Shown here one piece after another: positions 42,521 through 51,549 of a stretch of DNA of 64,000 bases. Position numbers and translations under genes: made by a program. This stretch comes from an uncultured Eubacteriales bacterium (GTDB taxonomy: Bacteria > Bacillota > Clostridia > Oscillospirales > Acutalibacteraceae), in contig CAKUFK010000008.1 of NCBI GenBank assembly GCA_934647945.1, positions 45,743 to 109,742 on the forward strand. The letters are read 5' to 3'. Every line of letters starts with the position of its first letter. Positions within the stretch are counted from its first letter, which is position 1. The notes beneath the pieces are model-generated. The model had not been told where the DNA came from. It was given only the letters and a program-made list of their open reading frames with translations, and made no database searches.

Positions 42521-42811
42521 CTATAAAATCAGGACATCATCCTGCTGATAACGCGGATGCCGCCCCACGTGTTCGACCCTATTCTTATAATTATTACCCA
42601 ATTGATAAAAGCGAAGACTGTCTTCCTCCGGATCGATCATGGCGGAAAGCCCAGCCTTAAATACAGCAAACTGCGCGGCATCCAACAAGCATTCAAAAAC
42701 CGAATTCTGTACCCTCTGTCCATGATTGACGCACGATTTGGCCACCTGACGGAGGCGTCTGCGTCCTGCTGCAGTCTCGGTGTTCACGTCATACGTGACT
42801 AAAACCAGCAT
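42521..42811 (-). CDS. cas2: CRISPR-associated endonuclease Cas2
   Basis: A 96-residue ferredoxin-like protein, MLVLVTYDVNTETAAGRRRLRQVAKSC. It includes VQNSVFECLLD and ends with DDVLIL. With Cas1 and Cas4 it integrates new spacers. The internal ATG was chosen because it gives the standard I-C length and the LVTYDV start. It is 52 bases after cas1. Confidence 0.96.
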   Translation of the reverse strand: MLVLVTYDVNTETAAGRRRLRQVAKSCVNHGQRVQNSVFECLLDAAQFAVFKAGLSAMIDPEEDSLRFYQLGNNYKNRVEHVGRHPRYQQDDVLIL

Positions 42812-42863
42812 CACGTCCCTCCTGCTTCCCAGCGTCTGTCCTGCATATTCCGTTTGCTTGCTT

Positions 42864-43895
42864 TTATTTCCAAAAAAACGGTGGGTACGAATCGAGATCC
42901 CCACGCAGCGTGCGGGCCAGAAGAAGCGCCTGTACGTGAGGAACCAGACCCCAAGGCAGCTTTTCTCCCAGGAACGGATGAGTAATCGGCTCCTGCTTCC
43001 TCGTCTGCCAAGCGGACAAAAATTCCCGGCGGCCCTCGTCTGTCAGAAGTACCGCGCCGTTTTCCTGCTTATGCAGATGTTTGGCAGTCAGCCTTTTTTG
43101 GTTGACGCAGGACAGCACAAAACGGTCGGCAAAAACCGGCCGCAATTCCTCCATCAAATCCAACGCCAGACTGCGGCGGCCGGGACGCAGCCGATGTAAA
43201 AAGCCCACGTACGGATCCAGCCCCACCCCCTCCAATGCGGCGGTACAATCGTGTGCCAGCAGGGTATAGGCAAACGAGAGCAATGCGTTAATATTGTCGA
43301 GCGGCGGCCGGCGGCTGCGCACAGTAAAGGCAAACGCCTCCCTCTGCTGCAGGATCAGTTCGCCAAACCCGTCAAAATACCGCTGGGCCGCTTCCCCCTC
43401 CAACCCGAGCAGCTGGCTTAAATCCTCGCATGTTTCGATAAGCGGCAACGCAGCCGCCATCTGGGCCGAAAGCCGTTTGAGCTTATCTGCCGGCACCCTC
43501 TGCGGATGGTCACGGGTAGCGCGCTCCAATATCCAGCGGCTGTTGTACACTTTTCCCAGAATGAATCCCCGGGCATACCGGCAGCTGCCTTCCCCACTGT
43601 CCGCCACTCGATGCTGCTGCCTGCGCAGCAGCACATTCCCCCGTTCTTCCCCAACTGCACGGGCCAGAAAACGGCCGCGAGGCGAAAAAAAGCATAAATC
43701 GATTCCGTGTCCGGCACAAGCCCCCATCAGGGACGGGCTGGCGCCGGGATAGGTAAAACAGAGGATGCTCTCCAGCGTATGCAGTGGAAAACGCGCGGTC
43801 TCGGCCTTTTCACGGCTGACGACGACATTTTCCCCATCCAGGGTCAGGTAGCAGTCCTCTGTCAAAACAAACAGCGTATTGAGCAGATGTCTCAT
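42864..43895 (-). CDS. cas1: CRISPR-associated integrase Cas1, type I-C
   Basis: A 343-residue protein, MRHLLNTLFVLTEDCYLTLDGENVVV, with the N-terminal beta domain and C-terminal helical catalytic domain. Metal-binding residues are in the LLGLEGEAAQRYF region, the histidine in VGFLHRLRPGRRSLALDLMEELRP, and the downstream acidic residue in the same block. Its start overlaps the end of cas4 by 4 bases. Confidence 0.97.
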   Translation of the reverse strand: MRHLLNTLFVLTEDCYLTLDGENVVVSREKAETARFPLHTLESILCFTYPGASPSLMGACAGHGIDLCFFSPRGRFLARAVGEERGNVLLRRQQHRVADSGEGSCRYARGFILGKVYNSRWILERATRDHPQRVPADKLKRLSAQMAAALPLIETCEDLSQLLGLEGEAAQRYFDGFGELILQQREAFAFTVRSRRPPLDNINALLSFAYTLLAHDCTAALEGVGLDPYVGFLHRLRPGRRSLALDLMEELRPVFADRFVLSCVNQKRLTAKHLHKQENGAVLLTDEGRREFLSAWQTRKQEPITHPFLGEKLPWGLVPHVQALLLARTLRGDLDSYPPFFWK

Positions 43896-44581
43896 GGCAG
43901 CCCCACCTCTCCCTCCGGCACCGCCACCTCGTCCACATGTCCGTGGATATACGCTGCCGCGTCCGCCCGCCTGTCCAGCCCAGGCAGGCACAGCCCCCTG
44001 AGAGAGCAGGCCTTGCAGTGCTTTCCTGTGCGCACTTTCGGCGTATATCCGCGCGCGAAGAAGCGGTGCATCTCATCCGCCATATCCTGCGCCGCCCGGC
44101 GCAGCTCCGGCGTGAAAGGAACTGGCTCCCTGCGTCTTGTTTCTTCATAAAACAGCGCACCGGCGGGGATTTCGCAGACCAGCATCTCCTCCAAAGCCAT
44201 GGCCTGCGCGCAAAGCTGGAGCCTGTCGGCATCGCTTTCCTTGGTTCGGCCGTGCTTATACTCCACCGGCAGCGGCATCCACAGGCCCTCACGGCCCCAT
44301 AACGAGACCCCGGCGGGATCGGCCCGGAATTCCACCACATCGCAAACGCCGGACAGCCGCAGCCGGTGGGAGACGACCTGCATTCCGCGCACCAGGAGCC
44401 GGTCCCTCCGTTTTTCAGACAATGTATCGTCATGGCAGCGGGCGTGTTCCAGCCGCCCCTCGGCGGTATGGAGGTTTTCACTCCACTGCTGCTCCACGTG
44501 GATGAGGGCCCATTGACGGCGGCAAAAACAAAAATGCTGGATACCCGAAAGCAGCAGATAGTCTTCCGTGCCGGCCGCCAT
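43892..44581 (-). CDS. cas4: CRISPR-associated exonuclease Cas4
   Basis: A 229-residue RecB-like nuclease. LLSGIQHFCFCRRQWALIHVEQ holds the first Fe-S cysteine, a GVCDVVEF and PVEYKHGR stretch gives the Asp and the E-x-K catalytic residues, and HCKACSLRGLCLP supplies the C-terminal three cysteines. It processes prespacer ends. It starts inside the cas7 stop (TGATG). Confidence 0.95.
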   Translation of the reverse strand: MAAGTEDYLLLSGIQHFCFCRRQWALIHVEQQWSENLHTAEGRLEHARCHDDTLSEKRRDRLLVRGMQVVSHRLRLSGVCDVVEFRADPAGVSLWGREGLWMPLPVEYKHGRTKESDADRLQLCAQAMALEEMLVCEIPAGALFYEETRRREPVPFTPELRRAAQDMADEMHRFFARGYTPKVRTGKHCKACSLRGLCLPGLDRRADAAAYIHGHVDEVAVPEGEVGLP

Positions 44582-45462
44582 CAGGCCATCCTTTCACAGG
44601 TGACCCCTGCCGGCAGCTCCGACACCGTGACGGTATAATCCGCAAAGGCGCGCGGCAGCGAAATCTCCGGCCTGCGTTCCACCTTGACCGCCTCAAACAG
44701 CTTGTAAGCCGGGGCATTGCCGAGCTCGGAATCGTGGCGGAACACGATCAGCTCCCGCACAGCCATCTTACCACGGGCTGCGCTGCGGTCGTTTTCAAAC
44801 ATATTGAGAATCGCCCGCCAGAGCAGGGCCAGATCCTCTTCGGAGAACCCGGTGGTTTTGCGCGCCAAATTGGCCGACACATAGCCTTCGGCGCGGTAGA
44901 GGCCGTAAGGAACGATGTATTTATGCCCCATTTCGGTATTCTTTTTTTCCGCGTCAGCCTCAGTGGTGATCGCAACACGGGTGATCGTCACCTCTTGCGG
45001 GGTGATCGGCTCCACCGATTGCGCAAAGCCCAGCTGCACAGGTCCGCGCACCTGTCCGCAATTGAGATTCCCCTTAACAAACGTGGTCATCACCGCGCCG
45101 AAGGACCGGATATCGAAGAATTCGCGGCACATATAGTCGCGGATTTTACAATCGAGGTCGGGATCGCCCTTCCTGGCTGCCTTCAGGTCGCCGGTGACGC
45201 CCAGCTTATCGAGGGCTTCGGCGTCGCTCCGGTTGAGGGGAACCTGTTCCTTGATGTAGATGCGGTAGCCGGGCGCGTCTTCCATCACCGTTTCGACATA
45301 GTTGCGGATTTTGCGCTTAAGACATACGTCGGTGACCAGGCCGCAGCCGGACTCTGGATCTATGCGGGGCATGTTGCCCGCGTCGGGATCCCCGTTGGGA
45401 TTGCCGTTCTGGACATCGAAGAAAATCACGAAATCATAGCGGTTCTGGATAGGTCCTGTCAT
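44581..45462 (-). CDS. cas7: Type I-C Cascade backbone protein Cas7 (Csd2)
   Basis: A 293-residue RAMP protein, MTGPIQNRYDFVIFFDVQNGNPNGDPDAGNMPRIDPESG, the Csd2 signature. FDIRSFGAVMTTF and GPVQLGFAQSVEPI follow. Several copies coat the crRNA spacer. AAAGGAGG 9 bases before this ATG decides the start. It begins one base after the cas8c stop. Confidence 0.96.
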   Translation of the reverse strand: MTGPIQNRYDFVIFFDVQNGNPNGDPDAGNMPRIDPESGCGLVTDVCLKRKIRNYVETVMEDAPGYRIYIKEQVPLNRSDAEALDKLGVTGDLKAARKGDPDLDCKIRDYMCREFFDIRSFGAVMTTFVKGNLNCGQVRGPVQLGFAQSVEPITPQEVTITRVAITTEADAEKKNTEMGHKYIVPYGLYRAEGYVSANLARKTTGFSEEDLALLWRAILNMFENDRSAARGKMAVRELIVFRHDSELGNAPAYKLFEAVKVERRPEISLPRAFADYTVTVSELPAGVTCERMA

Positions 45463-45463
45463 A

Positions 45464-47191
45464 TCACTGTTCCTCCTTTTTGGTATAACGCTTTTGCGTC
45501 TGATGGTAATACCCGATCTGAAAGGCACCCTGCTCCGGCAGGGACAGACGGGCCGGATAGGGTTCCCGGATCTTCTCCATCAAGGACCCGATCTGTTTAT
45601 CGAAATACACCGACTTATCGGACTTCAATTTGCGCAGATGCTTCTGCGCCAGGCTCAAAAGCCGCGGGAATACCACTGCCGGCGTAGACGACGCCGAGCT
45701 GAAATATGTATCCTTGATCGTGACGGTGATATCGGGATTGGCGGCGTTCTGCACCGCCTCCAGTACAGAGAACAGCTGGCCCAGCACATAGGGCAGATAC
45801 CGGCTTTGTTCGTTGAGCTCCACAGTCAAAACCTCCTCGGGACATCCGTCGTTTTTGTTCTGGCAGTAGTACGCTTTGAGAATGGCCGCGCGGCCGCGCG
45901 TAATGTCCCGTTCCGCGCGGATACGCAGCGTGACGCCGTGCAGGAGAGTGGCGGGATACGGCGTGTTTGTCAGCACCGCCCGCAGGACATCGCCGGCCAT
46001 TTGGGGCATGGGCCTGCCGTCCCTGGAGTTCCGGTTGACCGTTTCCCACAGCAGGCTCCGGACCGACAGGGTTTCGCGTTTATCGAAGGAAGGCCGCACG
46101 ATCCGCAGGCGTTCATAATGCGCCCGCAGGTTGCCGGCAAAGTCTCCAAAACGGTTCTGCCAAAAGAACCGCACCGAGAGGCGGGCCGCATTGGGCGCCA
46201 GCCCCAGCACGTAAAACCGCACCTCCGGATCCAGCGTGGTATCATCCCATTCCACCGCCTCCCCGCGGGCCAGCTTGCCGAGAACCGCCTGCAGATCGCG
46301 CTGCGGCAGGGAATCGCCGTACAGGGCGGCCATGCCCAAGTCCTGGTAGGCGCTTTGCCCTCCCGCGGCCCAGCAGACCACGGTGCTATCCCCGATGTGC
46401 TGCACGTGCTCCCGGTCGGTGAGCAGGTGGTTGAGCGCCGTGGTGTAAGCGAAGGCGGCGTAGGTGCCCACCGGCGCGTTGGCCCCCTGTTCATGTCCAT
46501 ACGAGCAGAAGGCGTCCGCATTGAAAGAGACCAAGGGAGCGCCGGCCGAATGAGCATCCTGCACCCCCTGTATATTCGGGTGCAGCCTGGCCAGCGCCGT
46601 CCTCTGTCCCGTAACCAGGCACCGGCCGGCGGGGGCGCCGTCCGTCTGATCGTAACGGGCCTGCCAACGAGAACGCACTTCCGGATCGCTGCACACCGGG
46701 GCATCCTTATACCAAAAAATCAGGTTTGCCCCTTTCATCAGTTCTTCCCAGGCTTCGGCCAGCGCCGGATGAGAGGCGGCTGCAGCCGGATCCCAGTTTT
46801 CAAAGAATGCCGCCACCGCCCGGGCAGCCGGGGAGGAAGCCCCGTCAAGCAGTTCCAGATGCAGCGCTTTGCTTGCGGCAAAACAGGCGGCGGTGCGCTG
46901 GGGCTTGCCCTTGCCGTCCGCGCCGAGCAAATACCCGCTGTTGTGAAACAGAAAATTGGCCGATATCCCCGACGCGTGCTTACCCGGCATGGGGACCTCC
47001 ATCATCCGGGGAGCCATCACCGCCTTCTTTCCCCGCACCTGTTCCGTTTGCAGCGGCAGCAGGCCCAGCAGCCTGCCGTCCCCCGACAGGTCCAGCCCAT
47101 AGGAGACCTTCGCCCGCGCCCAACCGGGCCGGACAACCTCACCGGCCGCCAGCAGATCCTCATAGTGCTGTACCAAAGCCTGCAGGATCAT
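45464..47191 (-). CDS. cas8c: Type I-C large subunit Cas8c (Csd1)
   Basis: A 575-residue protein, MILQALVQHYEDLLAAGEVVRPGWARAKVSYGLDLS, with the Csd1 blocks FLFHNSGYLLGADGKGKP, CLVTGQRTALARLHPNIQGV and SVRFFWQNRFGDFAGNL. It recognises the PAM and is the Cascade large subunit; in I-C an internal start can give a Cas11c small subunit from the 3' end. It overlaps cas5 by 4 bases. Confidence 0.96.
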   Translation of the reverse strand: MILQALVQHYEDLLAAGEVVRPGWARAKVSYGLDLSGDGRLLGLLPLQTEQVRGKKAVMAPRMMEVPMPGKHASGISANFLFHNSGYLLGADGKGKPQRTAACFAASKALHLELLDGASSPAARAVAAFFENWDPAAAASHPALAEAWEELMKGANLIFWYKDAPVCSDPEVRSRWQARYDQTDGAPAGRCLVTGQRTALARLHPNIQGVQDAHSAGAPLVSFNADAFCSYGHEQGANAPVGTYAAFAYTTALNHLLTDREHVQHIGDSTVVCWAAGGQSAYQDLGMAALYGDSLPQRDLQAVLGKLARGEAVEWDDTTLDPEVRFYVLGLAPNAARLSVRFFWQNRFGDFAGNLRAHYERLRIVRPSFDKRETLSVRSLLWETVNRNSRDGRPMPQMAGDVLRAVLTNTPYPATLLHGVTLRIRAERDITRGRAAILKAYYCQNKNDGCPEEVLTVELNEQSRYLPYVLGQLFSVLEAVQNAANPDITVTIKDTYFSSASSTPAVVFPRLLSLAQKHLRKLKSDKSVYFDKQIGSLMEKIREPYPARLSLPEQGAFQIGYYHQTQKRYTKKEEQ

Positions 47192-47838
47192 CGGAACACC
47201 TCGCAGTCCTCCGTCTCGAGCACGCCGTTCTCGAGCCGGGCCCGGAAGAACAAAGGCGTGACACCGGCCGGATCGGTGTAATCCATGTCATACAGCATAA
47301 GACCCAGCTCCCGGCTTTCCTCAATGGCGGGGACCGGGCCTCCAGGCCACCGGCGGAAATAGGCCGGGAATTCCCGGCATCCCAAATACGGGGTGTGGTA
47401 ACACTGTCCCCTTTCCATCCGCCTGGTGACGATATCCTGAAACTTGCCCGGATTATCGCCTGGAGCGGCGCGGTCGGTCATCTCGAAATGCGCCTCGATG
47501 ACATAATGGACATCTTGTAAAATGAGCGCGGCCCGCTGGGTCATATCCTGGGACGCGGCTATGTACAGTTCCCGGCCCTCCCCCTGCATGGCGTTGCGTG
47601 CCGCCCTGTACGGCGCCTTGCTTTTGATCTCGTTGCGGCGGATGTTGGTGAAGCGGATGGGCGACAACACATGGATTCTGCGGATACGCCACTTCAGGCC
47701 AGGGTGATAAAAAACCGCTTCCACCATTCCTCTCGCAGCGGAAGGGGTAGGGACATCGTACGAAAATCGCTCCACGTGCAGTTCCGGCCTCGAAAAGCAG
47801 GCATACCGCCCCCACACTTCCAATTGGATCACAGGCAT
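47188..47838 (-). CDS. cas5: Cas5c (Cas5d), crRNA-processing endonuclease
   Basis: A 216-residue RAMP protein, MPVIQLEVWGRYACFSRPELHVERFSYDVPTPSAARGMVEAVFYHP. In type I-C it cleaves the pre-crRNA in place of the absent Cas6; the Tyr/Lys/His residues around ERFSYDVPTPSAARG and RNEIKSKAP are in the usual positions. AAAGGGGAG precedes the ATG. Confidence 0.95.
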   Translation of the reverse strand: MPVIQLEVWGRYACFSRPELHVERFSYDVPTPSAARGMVEAVFYHPGLKWRIRRIHVLSPIRFTNIRRNEIKSKAPYRAARNAMQGEGRELYIAASQDMTQRAALILQDVHYVIEAHFEMTDRAAPGDNPGKFQDIVTRRMERGQCYHTPYLGCREFPAYFRRWPGGPVPAIEESRELGLMLYDMDYTDPAGVTPLFFRARLENGVLETEDCEVFR

Positions 47839-47866
47839 TCTCCCCTTTCTGTCTTGAATTTCCGGA

Positions 47867-50029
47867 TTACGCGAAAAACCCGATTCCCATCCCAACATCC
47901 AGGGGAAGCCCGGTATGGGTATCGTAGCAGCGGGGATCGGCCAGCACGAGCACCTCTTCGTCGAGCCGTTCCAGCAGCCCCGCCTTTTCCAGGGCCTGCC
48001 GGTGATCCGGATAGACATTCACCCCATACCGGCCCAGCCGGCGGAAAAGCGCACGGCTGCGCCGTCCCTGCCGCAGTTCCTCCACCAAGGCCGCCCCTTC
48101 GTCCAATGGGATATATACCGTGACGGCCGGCGTTTCGATCAGCTGAAAGCGCCTGGCCGCCGTGGCAAAGGGAAAAAGACGATTGTCCAACCCGCGCGCA
48201 AACCCATCCACAATGCCCTTCTCGTCCAGCGCCGCTTCCCCCTTCAGTGTCCGGTAAAAGGTAAAATAGCGTTCAATCGCCTCTGCTCCGGCCGGGTCGT
48301 CAAAATCGCGCAGTACCCGCCGGGCAGAGGCGATGTTCTGGGCAAGCATCGGCATGGGCGGCTCTTTTTCCAGGCGAAAAACGTAAACCGGGCTCTCCTC
48401 CGCCGTCCGCCCTCCCTCCCGGTTGCAGCGGCCGGCGGTTTGCAAAATGGAATCCAGCCCCGCCAGTTCCCGATAAGCCTCTGGGAAATCCAGATCGACC
48501 CCCGCCTCCACCAATGAGGTGGAAACCACCCGGCAAGGCAGCCCCGCCTTCAGCCGCGCTCGGATTTCATCCAGCAGCCGTTTCCGATGAGCAGGATACA
48601 GCAGGGTGGTCAGGCAATATCGCCCCTCTTCTTCCAGGGCTGTGTACAGCTCCTGTACCGTTTTGCGGCGGTTGAGCACGCACAGAACCTGCCGCGCGGC
48701 GTTTAGCCGGCCGGCCATAGCCTCCCGGGTCAGCTCCCCCAAATCCCGCAGGCAGGTACGGCGGAAAACAGCCGCCTGCCGTTCTGGCGCCGGACAAATT
48801 TCGCGGATCGGCAGATCGGGGGCCAGATCCCCAAACAGCGGTTCCAGTGCGGGCTGGGTGGCGGTGCAGAGCACTGCCGCCGCACCATAATGGCGCACCA
48901 GCTGGACAATAGCCGCCACACAGGGGCGCAGATAGGGCACCGGCAGCGTCTGGGCCTCGTCGAATACAAGGACGCTGCCAGCCATATTGTGCAGTTTCCG
49001 GCAGCGGGAAGGGCGGTTGGCGTACAGCGACTCAAAAAACTGCACCGCCGTCGTCACCACCACCGGCACGTCCCAATTTTCGGCGGCGAGCGCCTTTCGA
49101 TATTCCGCCGGGCCGTCCCCTTCCCCCGTGGCATACTCCGCTCCCGCATGATGCTCCAGCACATTTTCCGTCCCTAAAATTTCAGTGAATACCGCAGCGT
49201 TCTGGTCGATGATGGAGGTATAAGGGATCACATAAATGATCCGCTCCATCCGCTGCGCGGCTGCCATGGACAAGGCGAACGCCAGCGACGACACCGTCTT
49301 GCCGCCCCCGGTGGGTACCGTCAAGGTGAACAGGCCCTTTTCCGCGTTCCGCCCAGCGGCCAGGCAGGCGCGCAGAATAGCGCACCGCCTCCGGTTCAAA
49401 TCGGTTTTGGCCTCCCACCAGGGGGATACATACGCCTCCAGCTTCTGGAGCAGGCGCTGCGGCGGTTCATATCCGCCGCGCGGGACCGGCGCCCCGTTCA
49501 TAAAGGCCTCGGTATCCAAGTAATCGGCGTCTACCAGGCAGGAATACAGCATTCTGGTATAAAATGCGCGGGTAAAGGAATCCGGAGGCAATCCATCCGG
49601 CGGAGAAGCCGTGGGCAATGACATCTCGGTACGCCAGCGGTCGCAGGGATCTACCGGAAGATGTACCCGGCCGGTCAGAGTGGTCCGGTCGGCGGTATCG
49701 CGCGGACTGCCGCCGTCGGGCAGGCCGGCATGATGCCCCGCAACGGCAAAGGCCACCTCCGGCTGCCGTCTTGCAAAAGCCTCTTTCGCTCCGGCGGTGG
49801 AGTGGTCCACCCTCTCCGTGCTGCCGGCCAACCGCCGTTGGAAAGCCGCACTGTATTTCCCGATGTCATGCAGCATTCCGGCCAGATATGCCTGCTCCGC
49901 CGCGCCAAAAGCTTTCCCAAAACCTGCCGCCAGCACCGCCGTGTTATGCAGATGCTCGTATACGGTCTGGGTACGTGTACCATCCTCGCTGACATGCGCG
50001 TAAGCATGGGCTGGGGGCGCTATATCCAT
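47867..50029 (-). CDS. cas3: CRISPR helicase-nuclease Cas3
   Basis: A 720-residue protein. The N-terminal HD nuclease has the motifs HLHNTAVLAA, MLHDIGKYSAAF, DHSTAGAKEA and VAGHHAGL. The helicase has Walker A TVPTGGGKTVSSLAFAL, motif II VLVFDEAQTLP (DEAQ form, usual in I-C), motif III CTATQPAL, and C-terminal blocks VSTSLVEAGVDLDFP and LQTAGRCNREGG. It degrades target DNA after Cascade binding. First gene of the cas operon, 28 bases before cas5. Confidence 0.97.
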   Translation of the reverse strand: MDIAPPAHAYAHVSEDGTRTQTVYEHLHNTAVLAAGFGKAFGAAEQAYLAGMLHDIGKYSAAFQRRLAGSTERVDHSTAGAKEAFARRQPEVAFAVAGHHAGLPDGGSPRDTADRTTLTGRVHLPVDPCDRWRTEMSLPTASPPDGLPPDSFTRAFYTRMLYSCLVDADYLDTEAFMNGAPVPRGGYEPPQRLLQKLEAYVSPWWEAKTDLNRRRCAILRACLAAGRNAEKGLFTLTVPTGGGKTVSSLAFALSMAAAQRMERIIYVIPYTSIIDQNAAVFTEILGTENVLEHHAGAEYATGEGDGPAEYRKALAAENWDVPVVVTTAVQFFESLYANRPSRCRKLHNMAGSVLVFDEAQTLPVPYLRPCVAAIVQLVRHYGAAAVLCTATQPALEPLFGDLAPDLPIREICPAPERQAAVFRRTCLRDLGELTREAMAGRLNAARQVLCVLNRRKTVQELYTALEEEGRYCLTTLLYPAHRKRLLDEIRARLKAGLPCRVVSTSLVEAGVDLDFPEAYRELAGLDSILQTAGRCNREGGRTAEESPVYVFRLEKEPPMPMLAQNIASARRVLRDFDDPAGAEAIERYFTFYRTLKGEAALDEKGIVDGFARGLDNRLFPFATAARRFQLIETPAVTVYIPLDEGAALVEELRQGRRSRALFRRLGRYGVNVYPDHRQALEKAGLLERLDEEVLVLADPRCYDTHTGLPLDVGMGIGFFA

Positions 50030-50273
50030 ACGTCCATCCTCCTCCGGGCCGCCTGGCTTTCAGCAACGGCAAATACAGGCCACTTTTGGCATTTTTCTCC
50101 TCTGGACGTTGTACTCTTTCTTATAAGATACCATAATTCTCCCAAATACTACAATATTTATTTCTATATTTTATAATATGTTTTTGTTATATAACTTGTC
50201 CCGCGGGATTTTTCTCGCGGGGAGAGACTCTCCCTATCGCGCTGCCTCTGCCGGAAACCCGACGTTTCCAATC
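50030..50273. other. cas3 upstream region
   Basis: About 245 bases containing the cas operon promoter (AT-rich; TTGTAG then TATCTT about 18 bases apart around 50120-50150 on the minus strand is one candidate) and a CRISPR-repeat-like stretch. No gene. Confidence 0.45.
50160..50228 (-). repeat. CRISPR-repeat-like sequence upstream of cas3
   Basis: CTCGCGGGGAGAGAC at 50214-50228 matches the 3' 15 bases of the plus-strand repeat at 14 positions, and ATTTCTAT at 50160-50167 equals its first 8 bases. On the minus strand they occur in crRNA order (5' half of repeat, then 3' end) 46 bases apart, upstream of cas3. Confidence 0.4.
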
Positions 50274-50337
50274 TTTATGGAGCCTTAATGGGAAACGGCG
50301 AATGCTAACACCAACTTTATCTTCTTCATGTTATGCT
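50274..50337 (+). promoter_or_regulatory. Triple-box promoter upstream of dapA
   Basis: Box 1 TTTATGGAG (50274), box 2 TTAATGGGA (50285), box 3 CTAACACCA (50305), -10 TATGCT (50332-50337). Spacing 11/20/27, identical to the kdpF, TPR and kdpD promoters. Box 3 covers the -35 position, as in OmpR-family activation. Confidence 0.7.
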
Positions 50338-50396
50338 GAAACCGGTGCAGAGAAAGGCACCAAACGATTCTCAATCAGGGAAAGGATGCAACATGT

Positions 50397-51356
50397 ATGA
50401 AGCCGCTGATATTTGAGGGATCCGCCGTGGCGTTGGTCACGCCCATGAAGGACGACTTTTCCGTCAATTATGACGAGTTGGACCGTCTGCTGGATTTCCA
50501 TCTGGAGAATAAGACGGATGCCGTCGTCGCGGTAGGCACAACGGGGGAATCCGCCACCCTGACCGACAAGGAACATATTGAGGTCATCGCCTTTTGCGCG
50601 AAAAAGCTGCACGGGCGGCTGCCGTTGATCGCCGGCGCGGGAAGCAACAATACCGCTCACGCTGTCGAACTATCCAAGGCGGCGGCCGAAGCGGGCGCGG
50701 ACGCGCTGCTGCATGTAACCCCCTATTACAACAAAACGTCTCAGACCGGTTTGTATTTACATTTCAAGGCCTGCGCGGAAGCAACCCGGCTGCCGGTCAT
50801 TCTCTATAATGTTCCCACCCGGACGGGTATGAACATCCTGCCGGAGACCTATCTCAAGCTGTCGCGGATCAGTAACATCGTGGCGGCTAAGGAAGCCAGC
50901 GGTAACTTTTCCCAGATGGCCAAAATCTCCGCCCTCTGCGGGGATGACCTGACGCTCTATTCCGGCAACGACGACCAAATCACTTCGGCGCTGGCCATCG
51001 GCGCCAAAGGGGTCATTTCGGTACTGGCCAATATTGTGCCGGAGGCTACCCACGACATCTGCCAGAGCTATTTCGACGGAGATTCCGCCAGGAGCGATAC
51101 CCTGCAGCTTACATATCTGGAGCTGATTGAAAACCTGTTCCGCGATGTCAACCCCATCCCGGTCAAACAGGCGTTGAACAACATGGGCTTTGAGGTGGGC
51201 AAGTGCCGGCTGCCCTTGTGCGATATGGACGCGGCAGCGGCGGAACAGCTTCTCGCCTGTATGGCGCGGTATGGCTTGGCACAGCCGGGCAAACGGATTG
51301 GTACGGTGACGGTCAAACGGGCACCGGACACCCTTTTGTGGCGGAAGAACCACTGA
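50397..51356 (+). CDS. dapA: 4-hydroxy-tetrahydrodipicolinate synthase
   Basis: A 319-residue TIM-barrel enzyme of lysine and dipicolinate synthesis. VAVGTTGESATL, HVTPYYNKTSQTGLYLHF, ILYNVPTRTGMNI (Tyr and Arg of the active site) and IVAAKEASGN (Schiff-base Lys near residue 163) are present. It is about 25 residues longer than usual, with an extra basic C-terminal tail (GKRIGTVTVKRAPDTLLWRKNH). It stands alone between cas genes and kdp, with no other lysine genes, and shares the triple-box promoter of kdp. Confidence 0.93.
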   Translation: MKPLIFEGSAVALVTPMKDDFSVNYDELDRLLDFHLENKTDAVVAVGTTGESATLTDKEHIEVIAFCAKKLHGRLPLIAGAGSNNTAHAVELSKAAAEAGADALLHVTPYYNKTSQTGLYLHFKACAEATRLPVILYNVPTRTGMNILPETYLKLSRISNIVAAKEASGNFSQMAKISALCGDDLTLYSGNDDQITSALAIGAKGVISVLANIVPEATHDICQSYFDGDSARSDTLQLTYLELIENLFRDVNPIPVKQALNNMGFEVGKCRLPLCDMDAAAAEQLLACMARYGLAQPGKRIGTVTVKRAPDTLLWRKNH

Positions 51357-51367
51357 AATCCTGCATC

Positions 51368-51431
51368 CTAATGGAATCTTAACATCAGCTCCGGAATCCT
51401 AACACCATTTTTATTGGCCAAGTGATACCCT
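51368..51431 (+). promoter_or_regulatory. Triple-box promoter of kdpFABC
   Basis: Box 1 CTAATGGAA (51368), box 2 TTAACATCA (51379), box 3 CTAACACCA (51399), extended -10 TGATACCCT with TACCCT at 51426-51431. Spacing 11/20/27. Confidence 0.75.
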
Positions 51432-51458
51432 TGACAGGGTAAGGAGGTGCTTGCGATT

Positions 51459-51548
51459 ATGGGCATCATAATCGGAATCGTCGGCGTATGCGCCGCGGCT
51501 TTACTGGTCTACTATTTTTATATCTTAATGAAGGGGGATGCGCAGTAA
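51459..51548 (+). CDS. kdpF: KdpF-like small membrane peptide
   Basis: A 29-residue hydrophobic peptide, MGIIIGIVGVCAAALLVYYF..., one membrane helix, with AAGGAGG 11 bases before the ATG. Size, single helix and position in front of kdpA match KdpF, which stabilises the KdpABC complex. It ends one base before the kdpA start. Confidence 0.8.
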   Translation: MGIIIGIVGVCAAALLVYYFYILMKGDAQ

Positions 51549-51549
51549 T

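Noticed and set aside
43896..43991. A 32-residue N-terminal extension of Cas1
   Set aside because: It lies inside cas4, is Gly/Arg-rich, and the start at 43895 gives the normal Cas1 beginning and an ATGA overlap.
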